Assembly: GCF_048544455.1 (NCBI RefSeq)
Contig: NC_133536.1
Span: forward strand, 38,768,652-38,832,651
Direction of reading: 5' to 3'
From: Silene latifolia
Taxonomy: Eukaryota; Streptophyta; Magnoliopsida; Caryophyllales; Caryophyllaceae
Length of the DNA: 64,000 nt
The notes below the pieces were generated by a model, which searched no databases, was not told where the DNA came from, and saw nothing but the letters and a program-made list of their open reading frames with translations. A program made the position numbers and the translations under genes. Every line of letters starts with the position of its first letter. Within the stretch, counting starts at the first letter, position 1. Positions 32,693 through 43,391 of the stretch are shown here, in pieces.

Positions 32693-32710
32693 TGGCGACT
32701 CCGCTGGGGA
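32693..32710 (+). other. Primer-binding site of Tat-B (Arg-type tRNA)
   Basis: TGGCGACTCCGCTGGGGA, three bases after the LTR. This is the primer-site type associated with tRNA-Arg in Tat/Ogre elements. Tat-A has the same sequence on the minus strand (48721-48742). Confidence 0.85.
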
Positions 32711-33843
32711 AAAGAGGACTAGTTACACTGTGTTTCTAGGGTCTTTTCCTCCGAGGTGAAACTTGAAAAGAAAGTGTTGGAAAGTAAAACATTACTCATA
32801 GTGCTACGATTCATGCATAAACCCTTAAGGACTTGCCCGGGCCGTCCCAGCGTTTCTTCGTGATGCGTGGGGGGCGACGTCCCACTATGCTAGGAAGCTG
32901 CACATTGCTCGCTTCCACTTCGCCTCGCGTGGTTCTTGATGGTGGGGACGATCTTCTAGGTACTTTACCTTAAGACACCTTGCTCTATAAGACCGCAAAA
33001 GGATGGAGGGCATAGACCTTCTTATAGAAGACTTGCCGAGACTTAGAGATGTCTAGGAGCATATATCCTTATAACATGAGAATGACAATGTGCAATGTGT
33101 TTTCCCGAGTCTTTATTTTCGAAAATTCCCATGTCCTTTTCAAAACCGAACTTTTGAACAACTTATTTTCAAAATAGCATGGTTTTAAAAACGCGGAACG
33201 CTGCCCAAATAGGACTAGAAATTTCGGCCCAAAATGAGCTTTTATAGCCGGCATGCTGCCCATTTCAAATCTCATTTTCAAATCAATCCTTCTTTTTTTT
33301 CAAAATCAATCCAAAATGCCTCTCGAACCTCAACCAAGCATGAAATGCGTCAAGTCGTGTCCAGGTTATGGCCATGTTAGGCCGGGTGTGTTTTGTTCTA
33401 AGAGTCTAGAATACGACCTTGTTGGGTCACCCAAGCTCACCTCTTGGGCTTCGAGTCATGTTGGTCGACCTTTTGGTCTAGGATAGTCCACAAAACACGT
33501 CCAAGCTAGGCCCTTTAGGACGTTTTCACTCGAACCCATGGGCTATGTTAGCCCAATCACGGGTTTAGTCACACCAAGTTCAGTTTAGAATCGAGTTATG
33601 ACAGTTTGAGTCATGTCGTTTTGTCTAGTCTAAAATGAACCGATGTCTAAATCAAACCGTGAGTCGAACCTCTGGTTATTCAATCTCAAGTCGAGTCTTT
33701 GTTTGAGTCAAGTTGGGGTCGAGTCCTTAAGTGTGCAGGGGCTCTTACTTTAAATATTGACTTAGTACGGGGTTTTCTTGTAGAAAGGCCGCCAAAACCC
33801 GACGTCAAGCAATGGAAGATGTCATTAACAAGCTTACGAGGCC
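32711..33843 (+). other. Tat-B leader
   Basis: Non-coding, about 1.1 kb. No repeat or ORF stands out apart from G/T-rich stretches before gag. Confidence 0.65.
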
Positions 33844-35180
33844 GTGAACCTCATGATGACCCGAATGGATGCAATCGAATCTAAGTCGTGTGAAGATTCC
33901 CTCCATCTACCCCACCTCGATCGATCCGGAGAAACGGTTCAAGTTCATCGAAGACCGTTTGAAACTCTCCCAGGGGAAGAACATCCACTATGAGAATGCT
34001 AGGGCCTATGCCCCGGTTCAGGATAAGTTGCCCACGAACATAGTACTCACTGACATCCCAAAGTTCAAGGGCACTGAAGATCCAGTCCACCATGTTAAGG
34101 CCTATAAAGGGTACTTAGCACTAAAGGGAGTACCTCGATATGCTCTCCAAATTTTCGCCCAATCTCTGGGTGAACACCCAAAGGCGTGGTTCTATAACCT
34201 GGACCTCAAGAACTTCCCCACTTTCGAAGATATTACGGTGGAGTTCTGTAAGCACTATGCTGACAATGTTGAGATTCAAACCAACATAAGAACTTTGGAG
34301 GTTATGACACAAAAGGAGAAAGAGGGTTTTACTGAATTCCTCGCAAGATGGCGCGCTGAAAGCGTAAAACTAGCTAAGAAGCCTGATGAAGTTGAAATGG
34401 TAGATAAGTTCGTGAAGAATTTACGACCTGTTTACCGTAATGCTCTGAAATACCAAAACTTTGGTTCTTTCAAAGAATTGATAAGGATCGGGATAAAGGT
34501 AGAGGACGATGTCCGAATTGCTGAAGCTGAGAAGCCAAAGGGATACCAAGGGGCTTCATCATCTAAAGCAAAAGCACCCGCAGCGGCCCCACTTTGTTGA
34601 CACCGTCAATCTCTTAGATGGACAGTCAAAAAGGCCTCCGCGCCAAGCTCCGAGGGTATTCACCGATATCGGGTGCACTTACGCCTATGCTCTCCAAAGG
34701 CTCATGGCCCAAGGGAAGTTGAAGCCCATTGGTCCAACTCCGGATCCACCCGCTGATCAACAAGGTAAATGGTATAAACCAAATGCCTACTGTGCCTTTC
34801 ATCAAGGGAAAGGCCATGATACTGAAAGGTGTTATCGACTGAAACACGAAATTCAAGACATGATTGAGAACGGAACGCTCCCAATCCCAGCTGTTAAACC
34901 CAATAACATCACCAATCCATTTGGCGATCACGCCAACTTTGTTTCTGTCGAAGACAATGTCGATTATTCCCATCTTATCCGCCCATGTCACTTGAAAGGG
35001 GTGTTTATTGGGAAAATATTTGTGGATTGCTTTGAATTCTTGCCAAACCCGAAGAATGAAATTCAAGTCGGGAGTCTTGCTCTAGAATGTACTCCTCTCG
35101 TTAACGAAGTTAATAAAAGACAATTCGGTTCACCAACCTTTATCACTGGCGTAGATCCTCAGAGGACTACCTCGGGATGA
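33844..35180 (+). pseudogene. Tat-B gag
   Basis: Traces of gag begin at about 33844 (NLMMTRMDAIESK) in a different frame from the main ORF (33869-34600), so there is an indel near 33885. The main part is the Tat capsid domain (LTDIPKFKGTEDPVHHVKAY, EFCKHYADNVEIQTNIRTLEV, FLARWRAES). A second indel near 34590 shifts into the C-terminal part (to 35180). That part holds the zinc-binding YCAFHQGKGHDTERC and a conserved VFTDIGCTYAYALQRL block. It is homologous to Tat-A gag over its length. It ends without any protease sequence. Confidence 0.88.
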
Positions 35181-36514
35181 AGGCAGACCATCAAAGGGAT
35201 CAAGGACCAGAGCCGAGCATCTAAGCTGACAGCTGAACAAGGGAAAGCTCAAGACCAGATTTGAAAAATTATGAGTCGGGATCTGTTTTCTTATCTTAGT
35301 TGAGTCGAGTCTAGGACTTTCTTTTCCTGAAATTGAGTCGTTTGTTCCACGATGACCTAGGGTGTGTCCTAGGAATCATTCCTTCGAGTCGGTTAAGCAT
35401 GTGTCATTCCAATAAAAGTTGCAGTTTCGTTTCCAAATATGTCTTGTTTCCAATCCTCAATCATTCCGAAACATGATAAAATGCACAACACACTCAAAGG
35501 CATCCCTGGGTAGAAAAATGTCATGTTTCAAAATGTAAGGTACACTAGGATCCCGTGTTTGATTCCTTTACCTATTCCATGTCTGGTGGTAGAAAACCTC
35601 CATCTGAACCAATGTTTGTGACAAGCTTTTAGATGATTCTATGACAAACCCGGACTAGCTCCTTGTTTCCCCTATCGATGATGGAAGGCAAGCCTTTTCC
35701 CCAAAAAAATCATCCCCTCTCGAAGAGAGAAGATATCAACCCGTTCTAACAAGGAATTGTTAGTTCTTACCCAATTTAGTTGGCGAAGCCCAGTTTTTAA
35801 GGTGTATCCATTTGTGACTAAGGGAATGAATAGAAGACCATTTTCAAGAAGAGAAGAAAAAAAAGATGAAAAAGAATGAAAAAATGAGAAAAATGAAAAA
35901 TTTGAAAAATGAAAAAATGAAAAAAAAAAGAAAAATGAAAAAAAAGATGAAAGAAAAAGAAAAAAAGGAATAAAGATGTTGAAGTTATTGCAGAACGCTT
36001 TTGGTCGAATGTCGAAGTTACGGAAGCCAGAAGTCAAGTCAAGTACCCATAGTTGAAGTTCAATGAGCGAAGCCCAAAAGCTTAAGTAGTAACCTCTTTA
36101 CCCCTAAGTCCTTCCTGAGACAGTCACAAGGGAATAGTCGGGAATTTTGAGAATCATTCCGCTTGTGTTGTTATACCTAGCCTTTAGGGTCCAGACATGG
36201 AAATTTGAACCCACATCATTTTCCAACCCATTTGCACTCTGGTTTCATCAAACCCGAGACACCATTTCCAACCGCGTTATAATCCATAGCCATTGGCCTT
36301 AGCACCACAAAACGAACCTTCAGAATGATGGTTTACCTTGCGAACCTGTTATTACCAAGCTCTACATCCCAAAAGATCCAAGCCTTTTACACCTAACCCC
36401 AAACATGGGATTTAACGGTACTTTACAGGCTAGAATGGGATATGACATGATACCTTAGGTGAAACCTTCGAGTGTGTACACACAACCAAAATGCCACGTT
36501 TATGCACCATGATC
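35181..36514 (+). other. Tat-B post-gag region, no pol
   Basis: Non-coding where pol would be expected. A nearly pure A/G tract with repeated GAAAAATGAAAA units occupies about 35843-35975. Nothing protein-like was found on either strand. Confidence 0.75.
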
Positions 36515-36562
36515 GAACTACGTCGGATTTGATTTCGCTCCACGCGAATACGTAGGCAGTCC
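36515..36562 (+). repeat. GAACTACG...TACGTAGGCAG two-stem motif, Tat-B copy 1
   Basis: Outer pair CTACG/CGTAG, with TTTGATTTC before an inner stem TTCGC/GCGAA. A second Tat-B copy is at 38100-38145 with inner stem CCGT/ACGG. Confidence 0.8.
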
Positions 36563-36799
36563 TTCAGAATAAGGGATTCAATCCACTCATCAACCAAGTT
36601 GTCATCTTGTCGGTTTCTTACGGGTCTTAACCAAGTCCAAATGAAGCCACCTTTGTTTGAGTCGGTCTTAGCACACGATGTAGGCTAGGATAAGGATATA
36701 GGTTCGGATGAATAGTATCAAGTCTCAGAACGAGCTTTATCTAATGGTTTAGGCAAAGATGCTGAGTCACATAGATGTGGGTTTGTGTTGGGAACCGAA

Positions 36800-36925
36800 A
36801 ATATAAAAAAACCCGCTGAAAAGAAAGAAGGCGTGGAAGAAAAATAATAAAAAGCCCGCTGAAAAGAAAGAAGGCGGTGGCAAGAAATGATGAAAACTCG
36901 CTGAAAAGAAAGGAGGCGAGGAGAA
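36800..36925. repeat. Three copies of a 45-bp CGCTGAAAAGAAAG repeat
   Basis: Three units, each with CGCTGAAAAGAAAGAAGGCG or a close variant, separated by A-rich spacers containing AAAAATAATAAAAA-like sequence. Confidence 0.85.
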
Positions 36926-37439
36926 GAGTGACAGAATGTTCCCAACAAGAGTGATGTGTGATGTCTAAGTATTCTCATAAAATCAACCTGTGTTTAGTGT
37001 CTGGGCGAAGCTAACGTCGTTCTCCGTGAGTTTAATCCACCTTGTCAATGCCAAGTGATCTTGATTCCCATGTGCCCTTGGGAGCACGCCCATGCCATAC
37101 GATATCTCCGTCCCAAGTTCGACGACCTTGTGATTCCCGTTTGACATCTTTTGGCGTCGGAATGGCCAATTTACATTTCTACCCCCAATAAGTCAATAAT
37201 TGAATTAAAACCTGTGCACACTTACGGTTTTATTTTCCTTTTTTGTTTTACGGTAGCGGGCTACGCCCACGTTGTTTACAGGTCATACAGAGTGTCTGAG
37301 TCGTATTTCCTGCTCACCCGTCAAGGTTCGATTTCAAAATGCCAAAGATTTCAGAATTCCGAAATTTCAAAAACTTTTTGCGAATTATGGGATAGATGAT
37401 CCAAGTAGTGGTACATTTTAAGTCAAGGTTCAAATCTCA

Positions 37440-37735
37440 AAGTTCAAAATCAAATTTTGGGTCGACGACCCAACATCCAAGTGATTCATTTCAAATTCAA
37501 AATTTGCGTCGATAGCCCAATTATTCAAAATTTTCAACATGTTCAAATTTTGGGTCGATGACCCAGTCTTTCAAACTCAAATTTCGGGTCGATGACCCAA
37601 CATACCAAAATTTTCAAATTCAAAAATTCGGGTCGATGACCCAATCATTCAAAATCTTCAAATTCAATTTTCGGGTCGATGACCAAGTATTTCAAATGAT
37701 CCAATTTTAAGATCGATGATCCAAATGTGCTTATG
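37440..37735. repeat. Array of GGGTCGATGACCC palindromes
   Basis: Six to seven copies of GGGTCGATGACCC or variants (GGGTCGACGACCC, GATCGATGATC), spaced about 40-50 bp. Between them are AT-rich CAAATTCAAAATTTTCAAA stretches. Confidence 0.9.
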
Positions 37736-37784
37736 TGATGATTATTGCTAGTACGTTTTTGTGTTTCAAATGTAGCAGGATATG

Positions 37785-37865
37785 CTTCAACTGGGGGCTC
37801 TAAAGTCTCCGACTTTAGAGCCATTGCAAACTGGGGGCTCTGAAGCCGTTGGCTTCAGAGACCAT
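37785..37865 (+). repeat. Two G-tract hairpins resembling the polypurine tract
   Basis: Two tandem units of ACTGGGGGCTCT followed by an inverted repeat: GGCTCTAAAGTC/GACTTTAGAGCC and CTCTGAAGCC/GGCTTCAGAG. The GGGGGCTC core equals that of the true polypurine tract at 38381. The stem sequences differ but remain paired. Confidence 0.85.
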
Positions 37866-37974
37866 TATCAAGATGAAATGGATGACATCCACTCAGAATT
37901 CAATTCAATACAAGAATGTGAAATGGAAGAATTCCGTAGCTAAAAGCAAATGATGAAAGCGGCGGCAAACTCCT

Positions 37975-38100
37975 TGGAAAGTCCCGTCCCATTCGGACAA
38001 GTGCCAGCAGAAGATAAATTTTGGGCAAATGTCAGAAGGTGATGAATTTTGGACAAATGCCAGCAGATGATAAACCTTGGGCATGTGTCAGCAGTTGCCG
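37975..38100. repeat. Short tandem repeat with GTGCCAGCAG cores
   Basis: Three to four imperfect units of about 36-40 bp: GACAAGTGCCAGCAGAAGAT, GGCAAATGTCAGAAGGTGAT, GACAAATGCCAGCAGATGAT and GGCATGTGTCAGCAGTTGCC. Confidence 0.75.
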
Positions 38101-38145
38101 AACTACGACGCGGGTTTGATTCCGTCAGAAACGGATACGTAGGCA
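38100..38145 (+). repeat. GAACTACG...TACGTAGGCAG two-stem motif, Tat-B copy 2
   Basis: GAACTACG, GGTTTGATT, inner stem CCGT/ACGG, then ATACGTAGGCA. It is the fourth copy in the window, counting those in Tat-A. Confidence 0.8.
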
Positions 38146-38380
38146 CCTAAGGATAAGGCTCAACCCACCATTTATGCAATTTATGGGTCGATGACCGACG
38201 ATGATAATTTGACACAACAGAAGTAAGAGTCAATCCCCAACGAGGTTTCAGGTATGATCTCTTCTTATGGCTGGCGAGCTTATATACGCAAGTCTAATGG
38301 ACTATAAACGACCCGAAGAATCCTCAGGTCGAGAGGGACCTGGGGTATACTTTGACTTTCGCCTTGTCCAAGCCTCAGTC

Positions 38381-38393
38381 AAAGTGGGGGCTC
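38381..38393 (+). other. Polypurine tract of Tat-B
   Basis: AAAGTGGGGGCTC directly before the 3' LTR, identical to the Tat-A tract. Confidence 0.88.
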
Positions 38394-41300
38394 AGAGATA
38401 CCCGTATCCGTCGATATTGGAATTTATAGAGAACCCGACAAACACCCGATGATGATAGGACACATGTATTCTTTAGTTGTCATTGTCATTATTTGGAGCT
38501 CGTTTTACGAGGTAGAATGGGCATCGTTGATGAAGTATTTTATTAATTTAAATGATATTTAAATTAATGTTTTTTAGTGAGTTCATTTTATTAATTTAAA
38601 TGATATTTAAATTAAAGTCTTTTTTAAGGTGATTTCAATTTAATTTATCTTATTTTGAATTTATTTTTCCAAGTTTATTTTATTGAAAATAAAATAAATA
38701 TTCGATTTTAAAAATCATTTTATGAATATATTTGATTTGAAAAGTCATTTATTTTAATGGATTGATTGATTTGAAAAATCGATTTTAAAAGCGAAGAAAA
38801 CTCGTTTTAACCATGTGTTTTTGAGCTCGATTTTAGCTCGGTTTTTGAGCCCGTTTTCTTTACGAATTGGCACGAATCTCGAGTACACTAACCAACCTAA
38901 GCCTCTACCCATCCACCCTTGTTCGAACCCCCTATCCACGGCCCAAATTCTCGTCCCAAAACAGGCCCCAAACAGCCCGCAACAAACGAGCAGCCCCCTG
39001 TTTTGGCAGCTCAATCCCGAGCCCAAAACCCGCTCCAAACACTACCAAGACCCGTACCCATTAATCCTAACCCATACCCTAGTATCCTACCCATATTATC
39101 CTAGCTTAATCACCAAGAAAACCCCCCTCAAACCCTCCCAAAACCGGCTGGACAGCAGCCATACGGGATGAAGCCCGATTGCCCCTCCCTCTCTTTTAAC
39201 CTATTTTAACTCCTTATAAATACGACCCCTTCACCATACATTCATCCCTCTAAGTTCGCCATACATCCTACCATCACTCACAAGCTTTAAACCTCAGAAA
39301 CAAACCCTAATTGCCTCCCAAAAACCCTAAACAAAACCGACACACAAACTGAAACCGTTTGTGTGTCCTCCTCGAAATACAACTCGTTCCTCCATCAAAC
39401 CTCCATCAAAACTCGATTTTCTTGTTCCTAATTAACCACATAACATCCATATACACATTAGACAAAGATTTACGAGCCAAATTGCCCTTGAGAGTACACT
39501 AAATCCCTCGAAAAACAGAGTGTTATACACTCTGTTTTCGCGGTTTATTCTTGTCTGTCCAGTTCTGTTTTTGCTCGTTTTTCGTGCCCAATAACCCAAA
39601 ACGAGCAGGGGTTGCTTTAAGATCCCTGTTCTCCTCTCTTTCTAGTTTTCAAAACATCTTTTAAATCGAATTTTCGTCGTGAAACGAGGGAGATATCATC
39701 GTTTGAAAGTTGCTGTCCAGATTTGTCAAAAAACGCGTGTTGCTTTGTTTCTTCGTCGACGACGGCCTCTCGAGAAAAAATCTACCATCGATTACGACCC
39801 AAGACGGTGTCAACGATACATGTAGGTTGAGGGTGCATCAAATCCTCCTCTTTTCCCTTTTATTTCGTTTGTTTTATGCTTTTTTTTATTGTCTTGTTTT
39901 TGTTTGTTTTTTTCGTTTTGTTTATCGATTGTTTAATTAATTATGAAACTAGTTAGTCCGAGTATGAGTTAAAGTACCACCATGAACACCCGCGTTGACT
40001 TGAGATGGGAAAATAAACCGCTACTTCAGTCGGTCGTACACCCCCGTCTCATTTACATATCCTCGTGTTCAAGGTAGGGCATAAACAAAACGATTTTCTA
40101 ACTTCGTTCTTCGCTTTTGACCCCTTTGTTATTTCGGCCAATTAGACATACCCTAGGACCCGTTGTATGTTAGTTTAACCTCTGATTGTTAACCTATGAC
40201 GTATTTAGATGACATTAAATTAATTTAATAACCTAATTAGACACATTAGGGTACATCGACATAGCTTTAAAAATCAACTAGCAACTCTGTAAATAATTGA
40301 ACGCATCTTTCTTATCACTTGATTTCTCGCTAGCATAGGAGTGCGTGATTAGCACCTCTCTATTAACACTCGATGAGTAAGCATTAATCTTATGATATCT
40401 GACCTAATTGGACCCCTTAGGCCGTGTAGAATAACACACCCGCGCGTTTCTTCTCAATCGATCAACTTGTTTTCTAACTCGTTTTCTAATCCGTTTCGCA
40501 ATCATTCGATCTAACTAATGAACCTAACTTAGGGACTAGGTTGGCCTTGTCTTGGCCGTGAGGGTGGCCGTTGGTTTGGGCCGTGAGGTGGCCGTTTTAT
40601 TTACCTTTCTCGTTTTGTTTTTATACCGTTTGTTTTCTCGTTGTTTCATTGTTTGTAATTTATCGTTTGTTTATCGAGTTGTAATTTTCGATTTGGTTTT
40701 TTTTATTGAGTCAAAACCTTTTCAAAAAACCTTTGTCTTGTTTGGTTAGACGGTTGTTCCCCAATGCTTGTAGGAGCGTAGTAAACCGCATGTTGTCTAA
40801 AGCAACATGGCCCGGTTTATGCTAATGCATGCTTTGGTGCATAGCCCTATGTCTAATTCGATGAGATTAAGTGAAAGCACGCATTAAGAGGAGTGACCCA
40901 AGGCCGTGTGTCATGTAGGCCGTGAGTCACCCCCTTTGTGCACGGTTTTCTAGGCCAAGTGGCCGTGTTTTGTGTCGTTTATGGTTCCGTATGTAGCAAT
41001 TGTATTTAGATCGAGTTGTATCTTTAATTTGTTGTTGTGTCGGCATGAAATGCCTGGTTTGTAATAGGTAGATCCCAATGGCTCCCCCATTCCCCCTTTA
41101 AGCCTTGTTTGTTTCGTTTGAATGTTGCTAGATCAATCAACCCACATGCTAAATTACAACTTTGACAAAGTTAGTTTAGTTGCATCTAAAACGACATAGA
41201 AATTGTTGTCACATGTTAGGGTTTAAAACAATGTTTGCATTTCATATATCGTAGTAGCTATGACCTTGTTTGAAATCTGACACTTGACTTAGTAGAGGCC

Positions 41301-41637
41301 GTTATTGACGGGCGGGGTTGGGTGTCCTTATGGGCTTCCCAACATGTACCCTCACCCCTTACTCAAGATCTATGGTTTGTGGATCCGTCTAAATACCATT
41401 GGATTACGAGAGTCATTCAAATCGAGTGATATAGGGTACAAGTCTTTATCTTTAATCACTCGTAGTCGATTGGCTTTATGCTTTTCGATGAAAGGTGTAA
41501 AGTTGACTTGAACGGTTCCAAGTTCCCATAAAACTTGGTGGCGACTCTAATTTGTCTTAATTCGATTCGAAAGAACCTCGAGTCGATTATGCCTAGTGTG
41601 GATCCCGCGGACGCAGTTCCCGAGAGCCTTGTCCACA
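38394..41637 (+). repeat. Tat-B 3' LTR
   Basis: 3244 bp, collinear with the 5' LTR. It begins AGAGATACCCG instead of TGTAGATACCCG, and ends GTCCACA. A TATAAATA lies at 39215-39222. Confidence 0.94.
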
Positions 41638-41642
41638 AATTC

Positions 41643-42320
41643 ATTTTTGGTTTTGTAATTGAGGATGGCTTGGTACCAAGGTTCATCACGGCTTTCCTCG
41701 TCGTTGATAACGGCACAAATGTGAGATGGCTCGCTCCTTCTTTCGACACATAGGGGCATTGATGTCATTTCGTCAGGTATGTTGACGAGCGTGACGAGTT
41801 TTGCTAAGGCATCAGCAAATTGATTTTCCTCTCGCGGCAGATGGAAGTAGTCGACTTGGTCGAAGAATTCGGCCTCTTGATTGATCTTTGCTCGGTAGGG
41901 AGCTAAGCTGTCGGATCGAATTTTCCATGATCCGGATACCTGATTGATGATGAGCGAGGAATCACCGTGGACCCTCAGTCTCTTGATGCCAAGTGTGATG
42001 GCTGCCTGTAGGCCCATGAGGCATGCTTCATATTCAGCGGCATTGTTAGTGACGGCAAAGTCTAGCTTGACCGAGATCAAAACATGTTCTCCCTCCGGTG
42101 ATATTAGAAGGATTCCTACCCCGAAGCCTCTCAGATTAGACACACCATCGAAGTATAGGTCCCATGTGTCGGAGTCGGCGCAAAGGATGTCTTCGTCAGG
42201 AAGTGACCATGTGTCGGTCGTTGGATCCTCGTTGACGGGCTTTTCTGCTAGGAAATCGGCAACTGCTCTTCCCTTGATAACCTTGAGGGGTACAAACTTG
42301 AGATCAAACTCGGAGAGCAT
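41643..42320 (-). pseudogene. Tat-A second (archaeal-type) RNase H
   Basis: Starts after an in-frame TGA at 42321-42323, in the place of an expected tryptophan. The domain is the additional RNase H of the Tat lineage: YFDGVSNLRGFGVGI (first Asp), NNAAEYEACLMGL (Glu), VHGDSSLIINQV (Asp) and LPREENQFADALAKL (last Asp). All four catalytic acidic residues are visible. The frame reads to ILNYKTKNEF, where Tat-B interrupts it at 41642. It then resumes at 29442. Confidence 0.9.
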
Positions 42321-42326
42321 GAGTGT

Positions 42327-43391
42327 TCACCTAGACAGCCTTCCGTTTAGTACGGGTTTTTCGAAGATGTATTTGACCGGGTCCATCTTGGAGTAGATGT
42401 GGACCGTATAGCTGAGCATGTAATGCCGCATCTTCTTTGTAGACCATACTAGGGCAAGGCATGTCTTTTCCAGTTGGGTATACCTCATCTCGTACTCAAT
42501 GAACTTTTTGCTGATGTAGTAGATGGCTCGTTCTTCGTTGCCAACTGTTTGTGCTAACATTGCTCCCATGGCCGTGTTGGTAACACTCAGGTATAGGGAT
42601 AGAAGAATCCCCGGTTGAGGTGGCATGAGGACAGGAGGTTTGGATAGGATATCCTTTATCCTGTCGAAGGCCTTATGACAGTCGTCGTCCCAATCGGTGT
42701 GATTGGGGGCACGAAGCTTTTTGAATATTGGCTCGCAAATCATAGTGAGCTTGGCAATGAAGCGGCTCATGTATTGGACCTGACCGAGAAATCCCCGAAT
42801 CTTCTTCTCGTTCTTAGGCCGAGGCATTTGTTGAAGGGCCTTGATTTTGGTTGGATCAATCTTAATGCCTCTTTTGCTAACGACATGTCCCAAGAGTTTT
42901 CTGGAGGTAACCCCGAATGCACACTTCTGAGGATTTAGTCTCATGTTGTATTTCCGCAGACGAGCGAAGAATTTCCGAAGGGCACTGATGTAGCCGTCCC
43001 GTTCTTTTGATTTGACAATCATGTCATTGACATATACCTCTACCTCCTTGTGCATCATATCATGTAGGAGAGTGGTAGGGGTTCTTTGATAGGTAGCCCC
43101 GGCGTTGATGAGGCCGAAGGGCATGACCGTGTAGCAATATATACCCTACTGTGTGGTGAATGCTGTCTTGTGCATGTCTTCCTCAGCCATCTTAATCTGG
43201 TTGTACCCAACATACCCATCCATGAATGATAGGAGAGCATGCTCGGCAGTATTGTCCACCAGAATGTCAACATGTGGCAAAGGGAAGTCGTCTTTTGGAC
43301 TCGCCTTGTTCAGATCCCTGAAGTCGACGCAAACCCGAATTCTTCCGTCTTTGTTTGGTACGGGCACAATGTTGGCCACCCAGTCAGAGTA
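42327..43391 (-). pseudogene. Tat-A RT and first RNase H
   Basis: RT runs from ANIVPVPNKDGRIRVCVDFRDLN through FMDGYVGYNQIKM and MPFGLINAGATYQR, with an in-frame TAG near 43142 (tryptophan expected). The active site reads YVNDM instead of YVDDM. A G-to-A change in the codon replaces the first catalytic Asp, so polymerase activity is not expected. The first RNase H follows (LSLYLSVTNTAMGAML, KKFIEYEMRYTQLEKTCLALVW), where several catalytic residues are already altered. This is usual in Tat elements, in which the second RNase H is thought to be the active one. Confidence 0.9.

Larger units (their letters stand above)
29443..41637 (+). mobile_element. Tat-B: gag-only, non-autonomous Tat-lineage element
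   Basis: 12.2 kb, with LTRs 29443-32689 and 38394-41637, an Arg-like primer site, a gag pseudogene at 33844-35180, a long repeat-rich 3' region and a polypurine tract, flanked by AATTC. The 3.2 kb between gag and the 3' LTR contains no protease, RT, RNase H or integrase sequence on either strand. It must have been mobilised in trans. LTR start, primer site and polypurine tract match those of Tat-A closely enough that a Tat-A-like partner is plausible. Confidence 0.93.

Noticed and set aside
35672..36037. 121-codon minus-strand ORF rich in Phe and Ser
   Set aside because: It simply translates the complement of the A/G tract in Tat-B.
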